A stretch of DNA of 64,000 nt, from NCBI RefSeq assembly GCF_000426545.1, contig NZ_AUFO01000020.1:79125-143124 (forward strand), written 5' to 3'. Position 1 is the first letter of the stretch. The number at the start of each line of letters is the position of its first letter. Made by a program: the position numbers and the translations under genes. This document shows positions 58,220 through 64,000 of the stretch, in pieces. Source of the DNA: Paenibacillus massiliensis subsp. panacisoli DSM 21345. Lineage in GTDB: Bacteria; Bacillota; Bacilli; Paenibacillales; Paenibacillaceae. The notes under the pieces are model-generated. The model searched no databases and was not told the origin of the DNA. It saw only the letters and a program-made list of their open reading frames with translations.

Positions 58220-58475
58220 GTGAGTATATTAAGATACAGTTATCCGACGATGTTAAAAAGAAGTAAAAGCTTGTCGTATCAGCAGCAAGTTAATTCAATG
58301 ACAACAGTACTGATGAATTTTTTAGTAGAGCACAAGTTAATTGTCATAGAACCTTTCCAGGAGGATGGTTCGCTCAGGGACGATCTAGTACTGCGAAGCT
58401 CTGATTTAACCGATTTAGGAAAAAAACAACCATTCTTTTAAAGGGATTGAACAACCTGCAAAGCGATTGCGTTGA
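58220..58475 (+). pseudogene. Small hypothetical gene, probably frameshifted
   Basis: From GTG 58220 (after GAGGTGA) the frame gives SILRYSYPTMLKRSKSLSYQ and onwards for 74 codons, ending abruptly as GKKQPFF at 58441. In a shifted frame right after, KGIEQPAKRLR follows, which looks like the natural continuation of such small Bacilli proteins. A frameshift near 58437 is likely. Function unknown; I recognise only a general resemblance to a small uncharacterised family. Confidence 0.4.
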
Positions 58476-58505
58476 ACGATCGAGGCACAAGAACATATGC
58501 TCATG

Positions 58506-58531
58506 AAGTCGCTATGTTAGCGGCTTTTTTC
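58506..58531 (+). terminator. Rho-independent terminator
   Basis: AAGTCGCT ATGTT AGCGGCTT forms an eight-pair stem with a T run. It is nearly identical to the one ending the guanidine operon at 50584. Confidence 0.7.
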
Positions 58532-58682
58532 ACTGTTCTTAGTGTGATTTATTTCCTGTGTTTCTCTATCAGCAGGGGGAATCAAAGAGATTAGCTCATG
58601 TGAACAAGTAATACAAGAAATCGCAAGTTACATGATGACCTCTGAACATGATGCATTTGTTCTTCATAAGAATTGACGGCGT

Positions 58683-58790
58683 AAGGAGGTCATATTTGTC
58701 TGTAAAATGCAAATAGACCGTTCCACGGCAGAGGTTGGCTTGATACGCAATCCTTTGAAGGGCGAGCGTCTCGAAATCCTGATCCCCCAG
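58683..58790 (-). pseudogene. Remnant of a tetR gene (copy of 53691-54242)
   Basis: The DNA from AGGAGGTCATATTTGTCTGT through to CCCCCAG closely follows 54083-54190 of the intact tetR gene, with scattered substitutions and altered codons for its helix-turn-helix. Only about 108 bases of the gene remain. It abuts a piece of the panE-like gene, so it cannot encode a regulator. Confidence 0.7.
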
Positions 58791-58853
58791 TTGCTGACGG
58801 CAATGGGGGAGGGAATCGGCTTACTGGATTTATTGGGATACCCGCTGACACAA
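58791..58853 (+). pseudogene. Remnant of a panE-like gene (copy of part of 54401-55360)
   Basis: About 63 bases, including ATGGGGGAGGG and TACTGGATT, match 55055-55117 of the intact PanE-like gene with point differences. They join directly to the tetR remnant, although the intact genes are divergent and this panE piece lies about 900 bases from the equivalent tetR segment. The remnant results from an internal deletion of a duplicate pair. Confidence 0.65.
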
Positions 58854-58907
58854 AGATAAAGCGGTAGCAAGAATCCCTGTTGGCAGCCAGTCGTTGGCTG
58901 CTCTCGT

Positions 58908-59477
58908 TCAAATCTCCTCTATAAATATAGTTACTCGCTCAGTGATTCCTGCTAATGTACGTTCAAAAACAGTCGGATCATGGAGTGCTCGACTAAGTAT
59001 TAATCCCCCCTGAATACCGCCAACCGTATCTTCGGAAATTTTGATTGCAGCCTCCATAGATGCTCCTATTCGAACAATTGCGGCACATAAGGCATCGATC
59101 CATCTTTTAAAATACTCCCGAACGAGTGAAGCGAATCGGTCTCGTGTCTCGTCAAGAGCAAAAGCACCAACAAGACATATTCGTTGACCTGACTGAAAAT
59201 AAGCATTGACCTCTCGCCACATGTTCTGGATAGCTTCTCGAGGCTCGTCCCGTTCAAGCGGCTCAAATATGTGTCTTGTGAACCATTGATCAATGTGTGC
59301 GAGAATCTCAGCGGCCATCTCGTCTTTCCCCCCAGGAAAGAAATGATATAGGCTTCCTTTTGAAAGACGTGTGCGGGCTGTAATTTTACTCATGGATGCC
59401 CCCTCGTAGCCAAGCTCGCGAAATACCTCAGCAACCATAGGAATAACATCGGCCCTTTCGAATACAGTACGAGTCAT
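58908..59477 (-). CDS. TetR/AcrR family regulator (LmrA/YxaF-like)
   Basis: 189 residues with a TetR helix-turn-helix of the YxaF type, [20 protein letters not shown] followed by [13 protein letters not shown] longer helical C-terminus ends [20 protein letters not shown], typical of the TetR_C LmrA-like domain. Its ATG overlaps the stop of the 72-codon gene upstream (ATGA), so the two are coupled. An operator-like palindrome overlies their promoter. It likely represses its own operon and perhaps detoxification genes. Confidence 0.87.
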   Translation of the reverse strand: MTRTVFERADVIPMVAEVFRELGYEGASMSKITARTRLSKGSLYHFFPGGKDEMAAEILAHIDQWFTRHIFEPLERDEPREAIQNMWREVNAYFQSGQRICLVGAFALDETRDRFASLVREYFKRWIDALCAAIVRIGASMEAAIKISEDTVGGIQGGLILSRALHDPTVFERTLAGITERVTIFIEEI

Positions 59478-59692
59478 AGGCCTAGATCGGTAAGATTAGA
59501 ATGATCATACAGACGCCGACCGAGCGGCCAATGAATTTTACGTTCGTCTTCGCTAATCGGGATATCATTGATCGAAGCGAACCAGCGCTTCATCAGACCA
59601 TTGGTGGCAGCTTTCCCATTCTCGTTCCCATACGCCATCCGGATTTTTTGCATTGCGGATTCGCGGGGGAATGGGGGAATGATTGTATTCAA
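59474..59692 (-). CDS. Hypothetical 72-residue protein coupled to TetR
   Basis: TTG 59692 follows GAGGAG with seven bases, and the stop overlaps the TetR start, so it is probably translated. The protein is charged with no membrane segment ([20 protein letters not shown], later [17 protein letters not shown]). I do not recognise the family; it could be a shortened remnant of a larger enzyme whose regulator is TetR. Confidence 0.5.
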   Translation of the reverse strand: MNTIIPPFPRESAMQKIRMAYGNENGKAATNGLMKRWFASINDIPISEDERKIHWPLGRRLYDHSNLTDLGL

Positions 59693-59726
59693 TAAAATCT
59701 CCTCGCCTTCCGTATTATTTGGTATA

Positions 59727-59755
59727 GTATAAAACGATCGGTCTAGAAGTGCAAG
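59727..59755 (-). promoter_or_regulatory. Promoter of the 72-codon gene/tetR operon with overlapping operator
   Basis: On the reverse strand, TTGCAC (59755-59750) and TATACT (59732-59727) are 17 bases apart. The spacer holds the imperfect palindrome TAAAACGATCGGTCTA (59731-59746), with a CGGTCTA half close to those described for LmrA/YxaF-type TetR proteins. This suggests autoregulation. Confidence 0.55.
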
Positions 59756-59792
59756 CTAAACTGGATACTGGAGACCTGTTACGATCAAAGTC

Positions 59793-60296
59793 TTGAAAAA
59801 TGGAGAGCTAACAACATATGGTGAGCCTGTACCGCAGCGTGTAGATGGAGTCAAGGATGAAGGGTTCCAGTATGAGATCGCGAATGTGAACGAATGTATT
59901 AGACAAAGACCGAAGGAATCGCTGATTATGACATGGGACAAGAGTCTAAGTGTGATCAGACAGTTTGATCAGTTTAGCAACGAAACCGGGATAGAGATTG
60001 GGATTAAACTGCTGGAACTTGCAAAAAGTGAAGGGAAATCCATTGCAGTAGATATCTCCAAAGGGAGGCAGCAAATTTTCCATGCGGCCTTAGAAGGAAT
60101 GACCCCGGATCACGCCGAATGGCTAAGAAGGAAGACAAATACGGTGTATCGCTTTCATAGCAATAATTTAAAGCTTCATCTCCATTTGAAAGAGCATAAT
60201 AAGACGTTAACCGAGATTTTTCAGGTAGATCCTTATGATTATGTGGATGATGGAGCCGGATTTCCAATTCATGTATTGCCCATCATTACAATATGA
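59793..60296 (+). pseudogene. Chimera of a Gfo/Idh/MocA tail and a UPF0303 (DUF336) protein
   Basis: One open frame of 167 codons. Residues 1 to about 58 (LTTYGEPVPQRVD, then YEIANVNECIRQRPKESLIM) are the C-terminal end of a Gfo/Idh/MocA oxidoreductase. From about 60 (QFSNETGIEIGIKLLELAKS, IAVDISKGRQQIFHAALEG, WLRRKTNTVYRFH) it is a UPF0303 protein lacking both its own N-terminus and its last 40 residues. There is no ribosome site at the TTG and a stop lies just upstream at 59757. Two broken genes were joined in frame; a functional product is doubtful. Confidence 0.65.
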
Positions 60297-60317
60297 ATGA
60301 CTAAAGGAGCGATATCA

Positions 60318-60623
60318 ATGGAAAAAGAGCAAATCATTCATTCTGTTGTATTTTCACTTCAACACGAGAAGGGCTCAGCAGAAGAAGCACAGTTCCTGCA
60401 TGATGGTAAAACCATGTTAAGCAGCATACCTACAGTGAACAATTTCCAGGTGTTTCGTGAAATCAGTCCCAAGAATCATTTTGATTTTGGATTTTCTATG
60501 GTATTTAACAGTAAAGAAGATTATGAAATGTATAACGTACATCCCAAGCACATTGAATTTGTAGCTGAGCGGTGGGAGAAAGAAGTTACACAGTTTATGG
60601 AAATTGATTATGGAACCCTTTAA
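60318..60623 (+). CDS. Dabb (stress-responsive A/B barrel) domain protein
   Basis: The 101-residue protein has the dimeric ferredoxin-like Dabb pattern: HSVVFSLQHEKGSAEEAQFL, later DFGFSMVFNSKEDYEMYNVH and the conserved PKHIEFVAERW. ATG 60318 follows AAAGGAG. Family members are small dimers of varied role, some in stress response or polyketide cyclisation. It starts just after the chimeric frame and is followed by a weak hairpin. Confidence 0.8.
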   Translation: MEKEQIIHSVVFSLQHEKGSAEEAQFLHDGKTMLSSIPTVNNFQVFREISPKNHFDFGFSMVFNSKEDYEMYNVHPKHIEFVAERWEKEVTQFMEIDYGTL

Positions 60624-60664
60624 TCGTAAGACACCCGTTGTCTAGGGCCAGTTGCATGGTCTCA

Positions 60665-60691
60665 CGGAAAGTCACTGTTTAGCGGCTTTTA
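60665..60691 (+). terminator. Weak terminator
   Basis: AAAGTCACT GTTT AGCGGCTTT pairs with one mismatch and leads into TTATTTTC. It is the fourth member of the related hairpin family. Confidence 0.5.
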
Positions 60692-60746
60692 TTTTCATTG
60701 CAATGGGAACAGTACGGGCTAATTTCTAATACAGGAGTATCTATAC

Positions 60747-61628
60747 ATGAAGAAAATACTGCTTGATACGGATATTGGCGGCGATATTGATGACGCCCTT
60801 TGTCTGGCCTATTTATTAAAAGAGCCGCAGTGTAACTTAGTTGGCATTACAACGGTGTGCGGAGAACCGGAGAAGCGGGCAGCCATTGCCAATGCCATTT
60901 GTAAAACCGTTAAGAGGGATATTCCGATTGTTGCGGGGTTGGATACAACGTTGCAGCCTGTTCCTGTATATCCGACTCCGGACGGTGCGACGGCATTGCC
61001 GAACTGGGAACATGATATCTATGAAAAATCGGATGCGCCTGCATTTATGTATGAGATGATCAGGGATAATCCACATGAGATTGTGTTACTCGGCATAGGA
61101 AACATGACCAATATTGCAACGTTGTTTAATACATATCCCGACGCCCCGTCTCTGTTAAGAGGACTCTATATGATGAATGGATATTTTGGCCAAGAGGAAT
61201 TGCCGGAAGCCTACTACAATTGGAACTCATGGGCTGACCCGCTCGCATCCCACATTGTTTTTGCTTCCAAAGTAGCGATCAACCGGGCCATTACGCTTGA
61301 AATCACAGACAAATTGACCATAGAGGCAGCCAAGGCGGGAGAGCTATTACTTGCGAATTCCGATTTGATGAAAGCCGTATTTGATTTTGGCAATTCGTGG
61401 CTTGAAAGTTCGAATAAGTTGACATTACATGACCCATTGGCGGCGGTTTGTATTTTTCATCCTGATGTTTGTCAATTTGAAAAAGGATTTGTTCGCGTTG
61501 AAACCCGCGAGGAAGCCTTTATGGGAGGCACTTCATTTCAACCAGCTCAACATGGAAACGTGGAAATTTCACGAGAAGTAGATAAGGAACGTTTCTATCA
61601 AATCTTGTCATCCACATTAAACAGTTAA
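60747..61628 (+). CDS. Inosine/uridine-preferring nucleoside hydrolase family protein
   Basis: The 293-residue enzyme has the calcium-binding DTDIGGDIDDA (residues 7-17), typical of nucleoside hydrolases. Later ILLGIGNMTNIATLF-type and HDPLAAVCIFHPDV segments complete the site. It cleaves the N-glycosidic bond of a ribonucleoside in the cytosol. ATG 60747 has a CAGGAG upstream. It stands alone; base preference is not visible. Confidence 0.88.
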   Translation: MKKILLDTDIGGDIDDALCLAYLLKEPQCNLVGITTVCGEPEKRAAIANAICKTVKRDIPIVAGLDTTLQPVPVYPTPDGATALPNWEHDIYEKSDAPAFMYEMIRDNPHEIVLLGIGNMTNIATLFNTYPDAPSLLRGLYMMNGYFGQEELPEAYYNWNSWADPLASHIVFASKVAINRAITLEITDKLTIEAAKAGELLLANSDLMKAVFDFGNSWLESSNKLTLHDPLAAVCIFHPDVCQFEKGFVRVETREEAFMGGTSFQPAQHGNVEISREVDKERFYQILSSTLNS

Positions 61629-61657
61629 AACCGTGACGACACCGTGTAGGAGTTGTA

Positions 61658-61801
61658 TTGCTATCCAATTATTCTTTTTTCTCGAATTTGCTTATCGATT
61701 ATTATGTTGCTCAATTAAAAAAATGGATTACTAGAGAAGAGCCTTCTCAAGGAATTATGATAGACTCTATAGGTAAAAAAATATTTAAAGCAATCATCTA
61801 A
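61658..61801 (+). CDS. Possible 47-residue small protein
   Basis: TTG 61658 is five bases after AGGAG, and the frame runs 47 codons (YYVAQLKKWITREEPSQG, ending KKIFKAII) to TAA. A terminator hairpin follows directly. It is basic and amphipathic. I do not recognise it; it could also be the tail of an older gene. Otherwise the 61629-62002 gap holds only the terminator and the operators noted. Confidence 0.3.
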   Translation: MLSNYSFFSNLLIDYYVAQLKKWITREEPSQGIMIDSIGKKIFKAII

Positions 61802-61809
61802 ATTAAGGA

Positions 61810-61845
61810 GGCAGCCGATCTACTACATGATTGGTTGCCTTTATT
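61810..61845 (+). terminator. Terminator-like hairpin
   Basis: GGCAGCCGATC and GATTGGTTGCC form an 11-pair stem with two wobble pairs and an 8-base loop, followed by TTTATT. Confidence 0.6.
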
Positions 61846-61882
61846 CATGTACTGACCAGCTTACTTACTTTATAAAAAAAGC

Positions 61883-61911
61883 TTGCCATAAAAGATGATT
61901 TATCATAAACT
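61883..61911 (+). promoter_or_regulatory. Predicted promoter of the SDR gene
   Basis: TTGCCA (61883-61888) and TAAACT (61906-61911) are separated by 17 bases. The expected start of transcription falls inside the palindromes that follow at 61912. Confidence 0.55.
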
Positions 61912-61939
61912 GTTGATGAATCAACGTTGATATATCAAC
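61912..61939. promoter_or_regulatory. Twin palindromic operator
   Basis: Two perfect 14-base palindromes of the form GTTGAT-NN-ATCAAC (centres GA and TA) abut each other directly after the -10 box. A further GTTATC half follows. The layout suits cooperative repression of the SDR gene by a winged-helix (MarR-like) or similar dimer. No regulator gene is adjacent. Confidence 0.55.
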
Positions 61940-62002
61940 GTTATCGAAGAAAACTTACGGAGCAGTGAATTTAAGATTGCCCGTAGCAAAGGAGAAACAC
62001 AG

Positions 62003-62704
62003 ATGACAAAGACAGCATTAGTAACGGGTGCGAATAAAGGGATTGGATATGAGATTGCAAAAAGGTTGTTAGAAGCAGGGTATCGCGTTTTAGTTGGAGC
62101 ACGTGATCAGGAGCGAGGAGATACGGCGGTAGCTTCACTTCGAGCTTTTGGTGATGCACATTTGCTATTGTTAGACGTAGCTGATTTACACAGTATTGAG
62201 AATGCAGTAGCAACGATTACGCAGAATTACACAGATTTATCGCTACTGGTGAACAATGCCGGTATTCCAGGCGATATGCATAAGGTTGGATGGGAATTTA
62301 CTGTGGAGGATCTTCGAGCCACTCATGAAGTTAACTTCATCGGTCCTTTTGCGCTCTCAAAAGGCTTGCTCCCGCTACTAATTGCCAATAAGGGCATTAT
62401 TCAAAATATCAGTATACCTATTGAGCCGTTACCATACTTCAATGCATTTGCCTATACAACATCCAAAGCTCCCTTGAATGTCATGACCAAGTCTTGGGGA
62501 ATGAGTTTTGAGAAGGAGAATATCCCTGTGGAGATTTTCACAGTGATGCCTGGGGCAGTTACAACAGATTTGAACGGAAATATGACAGGAGATTTTGTAA
62601 AAACACCTGCTCAAGCAGCGGAATTAATCGTTAATTTTGTTTTGGATGATGAGAACCACAATGGACAAGTGATTAATTATGACGGTACGCTGTCCGTATA
62701 CTAA
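62003..62704 (+). CDS. SDR family oxidoreductase (carbonyl-reductase-like)
   Basis: The 233-residue short-chain dehydrogenase has VTGANKGIGYEIAKRLL (NADP loop), NNAGIPGD, and catalytic YTTSK in FAYTTSKAPLNVMTKSW. This organisation resembles the SDRs of the carbonyl-reductase branch (TGANKGIG). AAAGGAG precedes the ATG. It reduces a carbonyl compound; substrate unknown. Its promoter carries twin operators, so it is probably inducible. The IS3-family element begins 30 bases downstream. Confidence 0.87.
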   Translation: MTKTALVTGANKGIGYEIAKRLLEAGYRVLVGARDQERGDTAVASLRAFGDAHLLLLDVADLHSIENAVATITQNYTDLSLLVNNAGIPGDMHKVGWEFTVEDLRATHEVNFIGPFALSKGLLPLLIANKGIIQNISIPIEPLPYFNAFAYTTSKAPLNVMTKSWGMSFEKENIPVEIFTVMPGAVTTDLNGNMTGDFVKTPAQAAELIVNFVLDDENHNGQVINYDGTLSVY

Positions 62705-62808
62705 GTAATATTTTTGGAAAGCCCTCTTTCTACTTGAATTGCACCCCTTAGAATAGACATTGGAAAAACCCCCTGGTTAATCCGATGAAATCTAAGGGGT
62801 GCATTTTT

Positions 62809-63138
62809 ATGGCGATTAAAGGACAGAAGTTTAAATCATATACTGAAGAAGATAAGAAAGAGGCAATCCGACTACATGTGGAAGAGAAATGGACATACAG
62901 ACAGATTACTGAACATCTTGGGATCCAGGATAAGGATAGAGTTAAGAAATGGATGCGTAAGTACAGAGAACTGGGTGAGTATGGACTACTGGATCAGCGA
63001 GGACGCCGAGAGGAATATATGGATCAGGATCGGTATGTTCAAAGGCTTAAACGGGAGAATGACATGTTAAAAAAGTGTTTGGAAATCTGGATGCAGGAGG
63101 TAAGGAAGAACGCTTTAAACTCATCGAGCAAGCCGTAG
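62809..63138 (+). CDS. IS3-family transposase OrfA
   Basis: The 109-residue DNA-binding part has the helix-turn-helix KEAIRLHVEEKWTYRQITEH followed by LGIQDKDRVKKWMRKY, and a leucine-rich C-terminus (RLKRENDMLKKCLEIW). ATG 62809 is preceded by AAGGGG; an ATG at 62785 in the same frame is possible. The A AAA AAG heptamer at 63069-63075 lies in its frame, where a -1 shift would produce the OrfAB fusion transposase. Confidence 0.85.
   Translation: MAIKGQKFKSYTEEDKKEAIRLHVEEKWTYRQITEHLGIQDKDRVKKWMRKYRELGEYGLLDQRGRREEYMDQDRYVQRLKRENDMLKKCLEIWMQEVRKNALNSSSKP
63069..63075 (+). other. Programmed -1 frameshift site
   Basis: The A AAA AAG heptamer is read as AAA AAG in the orfA frame and fits the known slippery signal of IS3-family elements. 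Slipping back one base joins orfA to orfB. Confidence 0.7.
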
Positions 63139-63962
63139 GCCTAGGAGGAATTGCGGAGTTGTGCCAACTCTTTGGCGTCTCCAGAAGCGGTTACTACGCC
63201 TATTTGAAGCGAAAAGGGAACGACCGCAATGCTGAAGCCAAACAACAAATTCGTAAAGTCTACAAGCGCTACGAGGGAAAGTACGGGTATCGGCAGCTCC
63301 AATTGTTCTTGTGGCAAGATGACGGCATATGGATGAACCACAAGAAGATTCTGCGCCTCATGCAAAAGCTTGGACTTCAAGCCAGGATTCGCCGGAAACG
63401 TAGGAGGAACGGGACGAAGCAGCAGGCTGGAGATCGTGTGGCAGAGAACCTGCTGAAACGAGACTTTACGGCAGACAAACCCAACCAGAAATGGGTAACG
63501 GATGTGACCCAATACCGGGTAGGCGAACGCTGGCTCTATCTCTCGGCAATAAAAGATCTGTTCAACAATGAGATTATTGCCTACCAGCTAAGCGAACGTA
63601 ACGATAACGAGTTAGTTCTCCAAACGTTTGCCAAAGCATTTGCCAAGCGAAAAGACGTGACCGGAGTGGTCGTTCACAGCGACCAGGGATTCCAGTACAC
63701 GTCTCATGCATACCATGACATGCTGCCAAAGGTTGGCGCCCAAATCAGCATGTCACGCCGGGGCAATTGCCTAGACAACGCCTCTATGGAGAGCTTCTTC
63801 TCACATCTTAAAACGGAAGGGCTCTACCCTTATGATATCCGAAAAATGGCGGAGGCACAAAAGAGAATTAAGAAATACATTCAATTTTACAACCGAAGAC
63901 GACCACAGCGTAAATTAAATAAACTGACGCCGGTAGATTACCGACGCCAGTTTGCTGCCTAG
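63075..63962 (+). CDS. IS3-family transposase OrfB (DDE integrase core)
   Basis: 295 residues, mainly expressed by -1 frameshifting from orfA. An HTH_21-like N-terminal region (GVSRSGYYAYLKRK) precedes the rve integrase core. The DDE triad is predicted as the Asp of WVTDVTQY, the Asp of VVHSDQGFQYTS and the Glu of NASMESFFSHLK. No internal stop or frameshift is seen, so the transposase may be active. Confidence 0.9.
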   Translation: MFGNLDAGGKEERFKLIEQAVGLGGIAELCQLFGVSRSGYYAYLKRKGNDRNAEAKQQIRKVYKRYEGKYGYRQLQLFLWQDDGIWMNHKKILRLMQKLGLQARIRRKRRRNGTKQQAGDRVAENLLKRDFTADKPNQKWVTDVTQYRVGERWLYLSAIKDLFNNEIIAYQLSERNDNELVLQTFAKAFAKRKDVTGVVVHSDQGFQYTSHAYHDMLPKVGAQISMSRRGNCLDNASMESFFSHLKTEGLYPYDIRKMAEAQKRIKKYIQFYNRRRPQRKLNKLTPVDYRRQFAA

Positions 63963-64000
63963 GTGTTTTTTTCAATGTCTACTAATTGGGGGCTTGACCA

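Larger units (their letters stand above)
62735..64000 (+). mobile_element. IS3-family insertion sequence (IS150-like), reaching the window end
   Basis: Left end TGAATTGCACCCC at 62735 and, read inward from 64000, right end TGGTCAAGCCCCC are imperfect inverted repeats that share TAGACATTG with equal offset (19 bases). They enclose orfA and orfB with a slippery site, so the element is about 1.27 kb and apparently complete. The target duplication cannot be checked because the right end coincides with the window edge. Confidence 0.85.

Noticed and set aside
58664..58911. Two overlapping reverse-strand frames near 58.7-58.9 kb
   Set aside because: The DNA is better explained as tetR and panE remnants; these frames show no protein similarity.

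Overview
The window looks like chromosomal DNA of a low-to-moderate G+C Gram-positive Bacilli member, most likely a Paenibacillus. The support is strong AGGAGG-type ribosome binding sites with occasional TTG and GTG starts, sigma-A-like promoters, many AraC-type regulators next to glycoside hydrolases, a bglP-type PTS, pectate lyase, DUF2264 and DUF5605 proteins, a DUF2294 protein, and a guanidine-I (ykkC) riboswitch. Genus assignment is inference. I saw no rRNA, tRNA or CRISPR array.

Layout. 1-5.7 kb: plant-polysaccharide genes (cut AraC regulator, GH31, AraC, GH2). 5.9-12.2 kb: lipoprotein, LysR, a beta-glucoside PTS with 6-phospho-beta-glucosidase, and an MFS transporter. 12.3-14.9 kb: TetR with a tautomerase, quinone reductase and zinc alcohol dehydrogenase module. 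15-24 kb: DUF3737 plus PatB-type lyase, two DMT exporters, an FAD oxidase, secreted pectate lyase, a two-domain alpha/beta hydrolase, an MFS remnant and an orphan BtrH/C39-like protein. 25.3-28 kb: two glycosidase-like genes.

28.4-41.8 kb is the highlight. It holds a formate dehydrogenase (fdhF), two polyferredoxins and a two-cluster [FeFe] hydrogenase, the subunit set of the hydrogen-dependent CO2 reductase (HDCR) of acetogens. The same strand then carries moaA (with a Cys/His-rich insert), aspA, hydF, hydE and hydG, and convergent fdhD. This is nearly a self-contained kit for making a soluble formate-hydrogen enzyme and its metal centres. In a fermenting Bacilli host it probably works as a formate hydrogenlyase, or reversibly as a CO2 reductase.

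42-50.5 kb: a divergent APC permease and a guanidine-I riboswitch controlling a guanidine-degradation operon (two DUF1989 carboxyguanidine deiminase subunits, guanidine/urea carboxylase, allophanate hydrolase). 50.7-53.5 kb: two acetyltransferases and an A+T-richer AraC gene. 53.7-61.8 kb: a decay-rich zone in which intact TetR, PanE-like, SDR, GNAT, Dabb and nucleoside hydrolase genes alternate with broken ones: a PhzF scrap, a headless lpd, a frameshifted small gene, a rearranged copy of the tetR/panE pair, and a Gfo/Idh-UPF0303 chimera. 62-64 kb: an SDR gene behind twin palindromic operators, then a complete-looking IS3-family (IS150-like) element that ends at the window edge.
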